Below are positions 17,898 through 24,551 of a DNA stretch of 64,000 nt, piece by piece. The stretch is from Alteromonadaceae bacterium BrNp21-10 (lineage in GTDB: Bacteria > Pseudomonadota > Gammaproteobacteria > Enterobacterales > Alteromonadaceae), in the NCBI GenBank assembly GCA_030418115.1, contig JAUHQD010000008.1, positions 62,001-126,000 of the forward strand. The letters are read 5' to 3'. A program made the translations under genes and the position numbers. The notes below the pieces were generated by a model, which worked only from the letters and a program-made list of their open reading frames with translations, had not been told where the DNA came from and made no database searches. Each line of letters opens with the position of its first letter. Positions within the stretch are counted from its first letter, which is position 1.

Positions 17898-19880
17898 ATG
17901 ATTGAAAAAAACGCATCTATTCTAATTGTTGAAGACGATGAAGATGATTACATCATCGCTAAAGACTGCCTAGAAGAGTTAGTCGAATATAATTTTATTA
18001 TCGACTGGGTTACCACCCCCGATCAAGCATTAGCACAACTCAAATTAAATCGACACGACATCTGTTTACTTGATTATCAACTTGGTGCGTTGACTGGTTT
18101 AACCGTACTTGAGAAAGCCGCAGAGATTGAGTGTCGTATCCCTATTATTATGTTGACGGGACAATCCGACACAGTTTTAGATAAAGCGGCACTTGATGCG
18201 GGTGCAGTAGATTTTGTAGTGAAAAATGAGTTTAACAGCCCACGCTTTGCACGATCAATTCGTTATGCCATTGCCCGACAAGAAGTAGAAAAAGAACGTT
18301 TAGAAAGAATTAACGCAGAAACTCAAAGTCGTTCAAAAGACCGCTTTCTAGCCCATTTGAGCCACGAATTACGCACACCATTAACATCTATCTTGGGTTA
18401 CACCGAATTACTGCTAGAAAGTGATAAAGCCAGTCCTGCACACTCAGAATTAAATATTATATTTAACAATAGTAAACACTTACTTAGCTTACTTAATAAT
18501 GTATTAGACCTATCCAAAATTGCTGCTAAAAAGTTAGAGTTAAACCCTTCAACATTTAATCTGGATAATTTCCTAGCAGACATTTTTACTCTCATGCACG
18601 TTACTGCAGAAGACAAAGGTATAGAACTAAGATTTCGCTGTAAAACACCGGTTCCCCTACAAATGCATGTCGACCCTACCCGCCTTCGACAAATTCTAAT
18701 TAACTTAATTCACAACGCTATCAAATTCACAACGACTGGCTATGTAGAAATTAGTATTAGTGCACAAATGAAACTGCCATTGTGTCAGTTAATATTCGAA
18801 GTTAGAGATACCGGCACAGGTATTCCGGCAGAGAAACTTGAGCGAATATTTGAACCATTTGAGCAAGGAGAAGATATTGTTTCACGCCAAGAAATAGGCG
18901 CTGGCTTAGGGTTAGCTATTTCTTCGGAACTAGCAATCCAACTAGGAGGCGGCATACAAGTTGAGTCTAATGTAGGTGAAGGAAGTTGTTTTACTTTAAC
19001 CGTAGTTACTGACATTAATACTCAAAACCAATTTGACTTTTTAACCTTCAAAAAATCAGTTTACAAACAAGATAACAATGCGATTTATCCACTCTCAGGC
19101 AAAATACTGGTGGTCGATGACCTCTATGACATTCGCTTACTGATTGGCCATATTGTTAAATCATTTGGCTTAGATGTCGAGTTCGCCAGTAATGGCCAAG
19201 AGGCACTGGAAAAAATAGCACAATGCACCTCTACATCTATCCCGTACTCTGCGGTAATTATGGACATTCACATGCCCGTGATGGACGGTAAAACAGCCAT
19301 CGCTCATATCCGAAAAAGCCTTTTTACTCACCCTGTTATTGCACTCACAGCAGCAACCATGAAAGGGGTCGAAGAAGAATTAAAAACATTAGGATTTGAC
19401 GAGGTCCTTCCTAAACCCATAGATAAGGGGCAATTGTACGATCTCTTATCCACACTATTGCCCTCGGGCGATTTCAATAGCAGTAACAATCTCTCCCCCT
19501 CAACTGATACTGGAAAACCACCTCCATTGGCGGCGGTAATGCTTATTGAAGACGACAAAGACGCAGCAGAAATTACCAAGCTATTGCTCGCATCCATGAA
19601 TATTAATGTAGATGTAGCCCATAACGCTGAGGAGTGCCTGACTTTACTTGCGACAAAGCCGCACTGGCATAAAATATTACTTGATGTGCATTTGCCCGAT
19701 GCCAACGGCCTAATCTTAGCTAACATAATTCGAGAGACTGCCTCTGTCGACAGCATCATCATTATTAGTGGAGAGCATATTAGCCAACAATTACTCGATG
19801 AACACCATTGCAATAACGCTGTTTTAAAACCATTAAATAAAGAAAAATTACGTTCTCTATTCGACCTTAATTTAGCATAG
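17898..19880 (+). CDS. Hybrid kinase REC-HisKA-HATPase-REC-REC
   Basis: About 660 residues, soluble, from ATG 17898 (AGAGG at 17888-17892). REC1 1-128 (EDDEDD, Asp59, Lys109); HisKA with LSHELRTPLTSIL (His156); HATPase about 255-370 (NLIHNAIKF, VRDTGTGIP, GAGLGLA); REC2 400-520 (VVDD, Asp456, KP); REC3 545-655 (EDDKDA, Asp596, KP). All catalytic and phosphoryl residues look intact. With an N-terminal receiver and no sensor domain, it can be read as an integrator that accepts signals from the upstream kinase or receiver. It is the last gene of the cluster. Confidence 0.93.
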   Translation: MIEKNASILIVEDDEDDYIIAKDCLEELVEYNFIIDWVTTPDQALAQLKLNRHDICLLDYQLGALTGLTVLEKAAEIECRIPIIMLTGQSDTVLDKAALDAGAVDFVVKNEFNSPRFARSIRYAIARQEVEKERLERINAETQSRSKDRFLAHLSHELRTPLTSILGYTELLLESDKASPAHSELNIIFNNSKHLLSLLNNVLDLSKIAAKKLELNPSTFNLDNFLADIFTLMHVTAEDKGIELRFRCKTPVPLQMHVDPTRLRQILINLIHNAIKFTTTGYVEISISAQMKLPLCQLIFEVRDTGTGIPAEKLERIFEPFEQGEDIVSRQEIGAGLGLAISSELAIQLGGGIQVESNVGEGSCFTLTVVTDINTQNQFDFLTFKKSVYKQDNNAIYPLSGKILVVDDLYDIRLLIGHIVKSFGLDVEFASNGQEALEKIAQCTSTSIPYSAVIMDIHMPVMDGKTAIAHIRKSLFTHPVIALTAATMKGVEEELKTLGFDEVLPKPIDKGQLYDLLSTLLPSGDFNSSNNLSPSTDTGKPPPLAAVMLIEDDKDAAEITKLLLASMNINVDVAHNAEECLTLLATKPHWHKILLDVHLPDANGLILANIIRETASVDSIIIISGEHISQQLLDEHHCNNAVLKPLNKEKLRSLFDLNLA

Positions 19881-19909
19881 TCATTATAATTACCCAGTGA
19901 TTTGGCAAT

Positions 19910-19940
19910 AAAAATGCGCCCTTCCAGTGAAAGAGCGCAT
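19910..19940 (-). terminator. Terminator for the BON gene, shared with convergent kinase gene
   Basis: Arms ATGCGC and GCGCAT extend inward with CTT/AAG and one mismatch. Read on the minus strand, the stem is followed by TTTTATTG, so it serves the BON gene; it may also stop plus-strand transcription of the hybrid kinase less efficiently. Confidence 0.7.
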
Positions 19941-19967
19941 CATAGATATTGTTAACAACGTTGATTA

Positions 19968-20519
19968 TTAACTTGCTAATTTAAGATTATTAATCACTTT
20001 ATCAACATCATTTGTATTTTGGGCAATAGTAACAGCTAAGTCTCGCTCAGCATTAGTATCGACGCTACCTTTTAGCGTGACCACGCCATTTTCAACTTCG
20101 ACTTCAATATCCAGCCCACTAACTTCTGACTCGAATAACAAACGGGTTTTAACTACCGCTTCAACTTTTGAATCCTTTAAGTCTTGCATTAACTCGCTAT
20201 CTTGGTCGCTACTGTTTGCAGACATTACCGTGAGCGAATTATCGACATCAGATACCCCGTCAAGGGATAGTACCAACTCCTCAGCTAGCGCTTTATCGAC
20301 GTTAGAATCCACTTTACCCGTTAATATCACTACGCCATCTTTAACATCGGTATTGATATCAAATGAATTCAGGTTGCTATTAAATAACAATGTTGATTCA
20401 GCCTTACCATCTATCCATGCATCCTTAGCGCCGTCTTTCCAATTATTCTCGGCATAAGCACTTAAAGAGATACTACAAATAACCGTTGCGATTAGTAATG
20501 AAAGTGTTGTGCGTTTCAT
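19968..20519 (-). CDS. Periplasmic double-BON-domain protein (OsmY-like)
   Basis: About 183 residues from ATG 20519, preceded by AAGGAG; the longer upstream frame has no ribosome site. Signal peptide MKRTTLSLLIATVICSISL with cleavage near AYA|EN. Two BON domains follow (about 35-100 and 110-180), each with a G-x-V-x-L-x-G core: DGVVILTGKV and NGVVTLKGSV. OsmY-type proteins act in the periplasm in envelope and osmotic stress, as chaperone-like lipid-associated proteins. It carries a sigma-54-type promoter and faces the sigma-54 activator cluster. Confidence 0.9.
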   Translation of the reverse strand: MKRTTLSLLIATVICSISLSAYAENNWKDGAKDAWIDGKAESTLLFNSNLNSFDINTDVKDGVVILTGKVDSNVDKALAEELVLSLDGVSDVDNSLTVMSANSSDQDSELMQDLKDSKVEAVVKTRLLFESEVSGLDIEVEVENGVVTLKGSVDTNAERDLAVTIAQNTNDVDKVINNLKLAS

Positions 20520-20552
20520 AATATTCTCCTTATTAAAGTTCACCTTTACTAA

Positions 20553-20569
20553 TGCTAATTCGGTGCCAA
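20553..20569 (-). promoter_or_regulatory. Sigma-54 promoter of the BON gene
   Basis: On the minus strand TTGGCACCGAATTAGCA contains -24 GG and -12 GC separated by exactly ten bases and matches the consensus TTGGCACG-N4-TTGCA at all but two positions. Initiation about 12 bases after the GC would give a short leader of roughly 20-25 bases ahead of the AAGGAG. Confidence 0.72.
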
Positions 20570-20656
20570 ATCGTAACATCATGAAATAATTATACTTTTT
20601 GTAAAATAGGGGGCTATTAAAATGTATTCTTTTGTAAACCTTACTGACCAATATGT

Positions 20657-20669
20657 AAAATATTCACAC
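20657..20669. promoter_or_regulatory. Candidate enhancer half-site upstream of BON promoter
   Basis: AAAATATTCACAC, about 95 bp upstream of the -24 element. It differs by a one-base deletion from each arm of the 35-bp dyad upstream of the DUF1328 promoter. The partner half here is degenerate. It may bind the neighbouring sigma-54 activator; this is inference from shared sequence and spacing. Confidence 0.4.
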
Positions 20670-20765
20670 GTACTGTTAGCGCCAAAGTAAATCCTTGAGA
20701 TTTCTTCTTGGGACATTATCTGCAACCTGAACAAACTTGTAATAAGCAGAGTAATCAAAACACAT

Positions 20766-20796
20766 AAAAAAGCCCCACCTCCAGGCAGGGCTTTTT
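20766..20796. terminator. Bidirectional terminator after the phosphatase-lipid kinase gene
   Basis: Arms AAAAAAGCCC and GGGCTTTTT around a C-rich loop, with T-runs on both strands. It lies about 160 bp beyond the stop of the minus-strand gene at 20955. The gap 20520-20954 otherwise contains the BON promoter and half-site and no further gene that I can see. Confidence 0.85.
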
Positions 20797-20954
20797 CAAC
20801 ATCTTAATTATCTTAATCCCCTCTCGATATACGCCACTTCACCTAGTACTGCAAATTTGTGCTTGTCTGCGTAAACCCATCCTGTAGAGGCTTAAAAAAT
20901 TAGTTCAATTAATTGATATGCGTATAGTTTTTTAAATTATCATCATAAAATACT

Positions 20955-22565
20955 TTAAACAAAAACGTTTAGTACACTTTTATTAATCTTTACCTCAATT
21001 TTATCTGCCTGCCTATTTTCACCATCAATAACATATTTAAAGGTATTATCAGCGCTGAGCGTTACGCTCTCTGCCTGGTTAAAATAAACCCCTTCGTTAC
21101 TTTCCCTTTGAGTTAACCCCGCAATAGTTAAATCGGTTAAATTTAGTAATTTCTCAGTGCTGGATTTGTTAGCAGGTAAACAAGTTATATCAAGTAGACC
21201 ATCGGTAAAACTTGGCTCAGCTCCCCCTTGCGCTAAAATAGACGTAAAGGGCGCTGCGTTTGCAATAACGAAACTTAAAGCCTCAAGTTCAGTTTCATCG
21301 GCATCATCAATCTTCACTCTGAGTAATAATGGTTCATCTAATTGAATGGCCTCCTGAAACCCCTTGAGATAAGCAAATTGTCCATGCTGGTCTTTTTCAC
21401 CTCGACCCGATAACTCAATCATTTTCTGTCCATAACCGAGACTCACACACAACAACACCAACTCATTATTACAACGGGCAATATCCATTTTCTTAGTTTT
21501 TCCTAAAAGGATCACATCGCAACATGTTTCAACAGGAAGTACTTTAGTTATGGATCCATGTAACACATGACTTAGTGCATTAGTTGTTCCCAAGGGTATG
21601 ACACCTAATTTACAATTACTGTCCACAACAACCGAGGCAACTTCCCGTATGGTGCCATCTCCACCACATCCTACTAAAATTCGATGACCATCATTAATCG
21701 CTTGTTTTGCTAATACTTCAGCAGATATGTCTTCGCTAGTCTCGTATATTTTTAGAACAAAATTAACGGATAATCTACTGAATATATCGTGCTTGTACTG
21801 CGACCATTTGCCGCCGCCAGACACTGGATTAGCTATTAGAGCCATAGCATCACCAACTTTTAATAGACCCGACTCATGGGCCTTTTCCAGACTCTTTAAT
21901 TGGCGCTTATTAAGCTTTGCTGTTTTACGAAATTTTTGAATAACTTGTAGTACCTTTGTCACAGACAGATCTGGATTTTTACTTAACAGATATGCAGCTG
22001 TTATCAATACTGAACGCCCACGACCTAACGCACAATGTACCACCACTCCTTGATGGTTATTGACATGGCTAGATATCCAATTAATCGCTCGTACAAGATC
22101 GCTAATTGAAGGACTCTGATGATCAAGCACCGGTATATTTAAGTAATGTAAATTCTCATTGGCTGCAGACCAATCGAGACCATCAAACTCTGCCGTCACA
22201 TCTAAAATAGCGGTAACACCATCATTTTTAAGTTGTCCAAGATCAGATGGGAAAAGTCGACATGCCAAATAAAGGTTTTTTTCTATTTTTTGAATTGCAG
22301 GAACAGTGTCATTCTTTCTCGCCCAAACGTTATATAGTTGCACGCCGAGCAAAAAAGGGATAAAAATCCAACGGATATACGCAGGAATAGTGCCATTAGC
22401 TTTTTTTCTAAATATTTGTGGACTAGAAAAATAATATGCTGCCGAAACAGCGAGCAGTGAAGCGCCTATCCACCATAAAACCACGCTAAGATAAATACTC
22501 GGACTATAAGCAGTAGCTGTAAATGTAAGACAAGCGGCAATAAAATAATAATATCCAATATACAT
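20955..22565 (-). CDS. Membrane dual-specificity phosphatase / diacylglycerol kinase-like fusion
   Basis: A 536-residue fusion. Two to three membrane helices at 5-47 and about 63-80; a dual-specificity phosphatase domain about 90-235 with P-loop HCALGRGRS (Cys178, Arg184); then a DAGK/YegS-type lipid kinase about 240-536 with LIANPVSGGGK, GGDGT (301-305) and PLGTTNAL. Known family chemistry predicts dephosphorylation of a phospho-substrate, possibly lipid, and phosphorylation of a lipid such as diacylglycerol at the inner membrane. GGDGT is followed by IREV rather than the common N-E-V, a small departure. Phosphatase-DAGK fusions of this kind are known but not well studied. Confidence 0.88.
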   Translation of the reverse strand: MYIGYYYFIAACLTFTATAYSPSIYLSVVLWWIGASLLAVSAAYYFSSPQIFRKKANGTIPAYIRWIFIPFLLGVQLYNVWARKNDTVPAIQKIEKNLYLACRLFPSDLGQLKNDGVTAILDVTAEFDGLDWSAANENLHYLNIPVLDHQSPSISDLVRAINWISSHVNNHQGVVVHCALGRGRSVLITAAYLLSKNPDLSVTKVLQVIQKFRKTAKLNKRQLKSLEKAHESGLLKVGDAMALIANPVSGGGKWSQYKHDIFSRLSVNFVLKIYETSEDISAEVLAKQAINDGHRILVGCGGDGTIREVASVVVDSNCKLGVIPLGTTNALSHVLHGSITKVLPVETCCDVILLGKTKKMDIARCNNELVLLCVSLGYGQKMIELSGRGEKDQHGQFAYLKGFQEAIQLDEPLLLRVKIDDADETELEALSFVIANAAPFTSILAQGGAEPSFTDGLLDITCLPANKSSTEKLLNLTDLTIAGLTQRESNEGVYFNQAESVTLSADNTFKYVIDGENRQADKIEVKINKSVLNVFV

Positions 22566-22600
22566 AATTGACCCTACTAGAAAGCTAACTTTAATAATGC

Positions 22601-22786
22601 CTATCGTTGTTTTTTATTATTCTTTTGTTTTTTCGTAAATGGGCTAAGTGCGATTAACGCAATAACAGTAAACAATCCAAATCCAATCAAAAAAGTAGAG
22701 AAAAAACCAAATACTCCTAGTGCTAAAGAATCGATAAAAATGCTAAGACTTATCACAACAATGATTAAAATTATGCTTAGCCACAT
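22601..22786 (-). CDS. Small two-helix membrane protein, unrecognised
   Basis: About 61 residues: two hydrophobic segments (about 2-20 and 22-50) and a basic Lys/Asn tail (KKQKNNKKQR). GGAG nine bases before ATG 22786 decides the start over the upstream in-frame TTG at 22801. No family recognised. It precedes the phosphatase-kinase fusion by 35 bp on the same strand, so the two are probably co-transcribed. Confidence 0.65.
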   Translation of the reverse strand: MWLSIILIIVVISLSIFIDSLALGVFGFFSTFLIGFGLFTVIALIALSPFTKKQKNNKKQR

Positions 22787-22822
22787 AATACAAATCTCCA
22801 AAGATTAGACGACTTAAAAAGT

Positions 22823-22844
22823 GAAAGGGCAATTAAGCCCTTTC
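22823..22844 (-). terminator. Intrinsic terminator after the small lipoprotein gene
   Basis: GAAAGGGC-TTAATT-GCCCTTTC on the minus strand, followed by AC then TTTTT. It separates the lipoprotein gene from the small membrane gene, leaving only about 36 bp for any new promoter, so the downstream pair may rely partly on read-through. Confidence 0.8.
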
Positions 22845-22874
22845 TTAACTTTCACCAAAAATACATAAATAGGA

Positions 22875-23066
22875 TTAGCAGTTAGTATCTTCAGCCTTTA
22901 CACCTTCTTTTACATCTTCACAGGCGTCTTCAACAGCATTACCAGCATCTGTGACTATTTCATCCATTTTTTCACCAGCTTCTTCTGCATCATTATCACA
23001 AGCCGACAATCCAAAAACTGTCATTAATACAATTAATGTAGTTGATATACTTTTTAGGTTTTTCAT
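22875..23066 (-). CDS. Small acidic lipoprotein
   Basis: A 63-residue lipoprotein: basic start MKNLKS, hydrophobic core and lipobox LSAC (Cys23). Mature part is about 40 residues, highly acidic, with two or three further Cys residues including the terminal one (DACEDVKEG, DTNC). Asp follows the lipid Cys, which by the classical rule favours inner-membrane retention. The function is unknown; it looks superficially like entericidin-type small lipoproteins. It lies 60 bp downstream of the DUF1328 gene and probably shares its transcript. Confidence 0.8.
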   Translation of the reverse strand: MKNLKSISTTLIVLMTVFGLSACDNDAEEAGEKMDEIVTDAGNAVEDACEDVKEGVKAEDTNC

Positions 23067-23126
23067 AAATATCTCCGTTTATTCTTGAATAAAATTGAAT
23101 TTCTATAACCGTACCTCTATAGCTTG

Positions 23127-23303
23127 CTATACACTTGGTCCTTTACCACGCAATGCGTTAGCAATAAGTGATAACACCAACAGCACAACAAAAATAAAAA
23201 ATATAACTTTAGCGATACCAGCAGCAGCACCAGCTATACCCCCAAAACCAAATAATGCAGCTAAAATTGCAATAATAAAAAATGTTAATGCCCAGCCCAA
23301 CAT
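23127..23303 (-). CDS. DUF1328 (YtjA-like) small membrane protein
   Basis: 58 residues from ATG 23303 (GAGGAG just upstream; the longer upstream frame is not needed). [23 protein letters not shown] and [17 protein letters not shown] form two helices joined by a Gly/Ala-rich turn, the DUF1328 pattern. Its role is unknown; homologues are often stress-induced. A strong sigma-54 promoter lies about 50 bp upstream. Confidence 0.9.
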   Translation of the reverse strand: MLGWALTFFIIAILAALFGFGGIAGAAAGIAKVIFFIFVVLLVLSLIANALRGKGPSV

Positions 23304-23352
23304 AATTATCTCCTCTTGTTTGAATGTGAATGTCTTTGTCAATTTTAGTTAA

Positions 23353-23369
23353 TGCGTGAACCGTGCCAG
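23353..23369 (-). promoter_or_regulatory. Sigma-54 promoter of the DUF1328 gene
   Basis: On the minus strand CTGGCACGGTTCACGCA: the -24 block CTGGCACG is a perfect match to YTGGCACG, and the -12 GC is at exactly ten bases from GG, with two mismatches in the flanking TT. The predicted start site is about 38 bp before the ATG. Confidence 0.7.
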
Positions 23370-23454
23370 AAAAGAAAATAATTGTAATTTGTTGTAATTA
23401 AAGAATTTATTTTTATATTTGAAGGGGCTTAAGGCACTACTCAGTATCCGTAAG

Positions 23455-23489
23455 TGAAAATATTACACACATTGTGTGAATTATTTTCA
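23455..23489. promoter_or_regulatory. 35-bp dyad, candidate activator (UAS) site
   Basis: Arms TGAAAATATTACACAC and GTGTGAATTATTTTCA separated by ATT; the 16-bp arms differ only in the TTA/ATT middle. The centre is about 104 bp upstream of the -24 element, a normal distance for a sigma-54 enhancer site. One arm is echoed 95 bp upstream of the BON promoter. No T-run follows, so it is not a terminator. Confidence 0.5.
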
Positions 23490-23566
23490 GGGTTGAATGT
23501 GCGTCGTAAGGTTTAAAATGATTAGCAAATAAAGCTTTTTCTTCGCTAACGATAACAATGGAATAT

Positions 23567-23596
23567 AAAAAGCCGGGCGAAATGCCCGGCTTTTTT
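23567..23596. terminator. Strong bidirectional terminator downstream of greB
   Basis: A perfect 12-bp stem, AAAAAGCCGGGC / GCCCGGCTTTTT, around GAAAT. On the minus strand it terminates greB and the decayed ORF that follows it. Confidence 0.9.
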
Positions 23597-23796
23597 ATAA
23601 CAATTTTAATTCAGCTAATTCCATGCTGAGCCTTTTCCCATTTTTCTTACGTGTGCCCGTTATACGGGTAATACATTCCAGATTAACCGGAAAATTGAAT
23701 TGATATTCTTTGTGTAAGGCAATGTAGCCCACTTAAAGTTGGTGTTATTTAATGTTGTTTTTCACCAAATAAAACCAGATAGTCAGAACGTTTTAT
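23595..23796 (-). pseudogene. Possible decayed small ORF downstream of greB
   Basis: A very strong AGGAGG (23802-23807) is followed after five bases by ATA, not ATG, then codons reading KRSDYLVLFGEKQH and a TAA. In another frame, 45 residues run from 23732 to a stop at 23595 inside the terminator, including EYQFNFPVNLECITRITGT and RLSMELAELKLL. Together these look like a small gene with a lost start, a stop and a frameshift, but it could also be chance. No family recognised. Confidence 0.3.
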
Positions 23797-23858
23797 ACTC
23801 ACCTCCTGTTTATCTGAAACGTTAATTAAAGTGTAGTAGAAGCCAACTTTTATGATGA

Positions 23859-24356
23859 CTATTTTTTATAATAAATTGCGCTAACTGTGTACAACTTAAT
23901 ACCAGAAGGTGTTGTCACTTTCACATCATCATCCACTTTTTTACCTATTAATGCTCTCGCCATTGGCGAATCAACGCTGATTTTATTGGCACGCATTTCA
24001 AACTCGTCCGGTCCAACCAACTGATATTCATATTCTTTATCGTCTTCATCCAATAGTTTTACCCAGGCTCCAAAAAAAACCTTACCTTCCTGTTGCTCGG
24101 ATGGATAAACAATTTTCAGTGCATCTAATCGTTTTGTTAAAAAACGTACACGGCGATCAATTTCACGCAATCTACGCTTTCCGTAAATATATTCTGCATT
24201 CTCGGAACGGTCCCCTTGAGCGGCAGCTTCTTGAACCGACTTTGTGATCAGTGGCCGCTCTTCCTTCCACAAATAACGCAACTCTAGTTCAAGTTTTTCC
24301 CAACCATCACGAGTAATGTAGTTGGACCTTTCTATGGCAGGTTGTTGATCTTTCAT
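23859..24356 (-). CDS. greB: Transcription elongation factor GreB
   Basis: A 165-residue Gre factor: N-terminal coiled coil (YITRDGWEKLELELRYL, with the acidic tip QGDRSENAEYIYGKRRLREID, motif split here by the paired helices) and C-terminal FKBP-like domain (PSEQQEGKVFFGAWV, ISVDSPMARALIGK). The acidic tip stimulates RNA cleavage in backtracked polymerase. Length and the R-x-E-R-P region match GreB rather than GreA. It is divergent from tex, as in E. coli. Confidence 0.95.
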   Translation of the reverse strand: MKDQQPAIERSNYITRDGWEKLELELRYLWKEERPLITKSVQEAAAQGDRSENAEYIYGKRRLREIDRRVRFLTKRLDALKIVYPSEQQEGKVFFGAWVKLLDEDDKEYEYQLVGPDEFEMRANKISVDSPMARALIGKKVDDDVKVTTPSGIKLYTVSAIYYKK

Positions 24357-24551
24357 TATTATTTATCTTCACCTTGATGGAATTTTGTGATGCATCGCAT
24401 TAAGTCTATCAACCAATGAAAGTGCTAGCTTGCTAATCGCTTACAATAAAGTGTTAGCCGATACTTTATTGCCTCTGGTAAACTGTTACTTCACCCCAAT
24501 ATCATCCGCAATATTACTCGATTTTTTAAATCATCAAACAAGAGTTTCTAC

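Noticed and set aside
23095-23352. Plus-strand ORF of 85 residues over the DUF1328 gene
   Set aside because: Low-complexity Asn/Ile/Pro composition, and opposite to a clear gene with SD and promoter.
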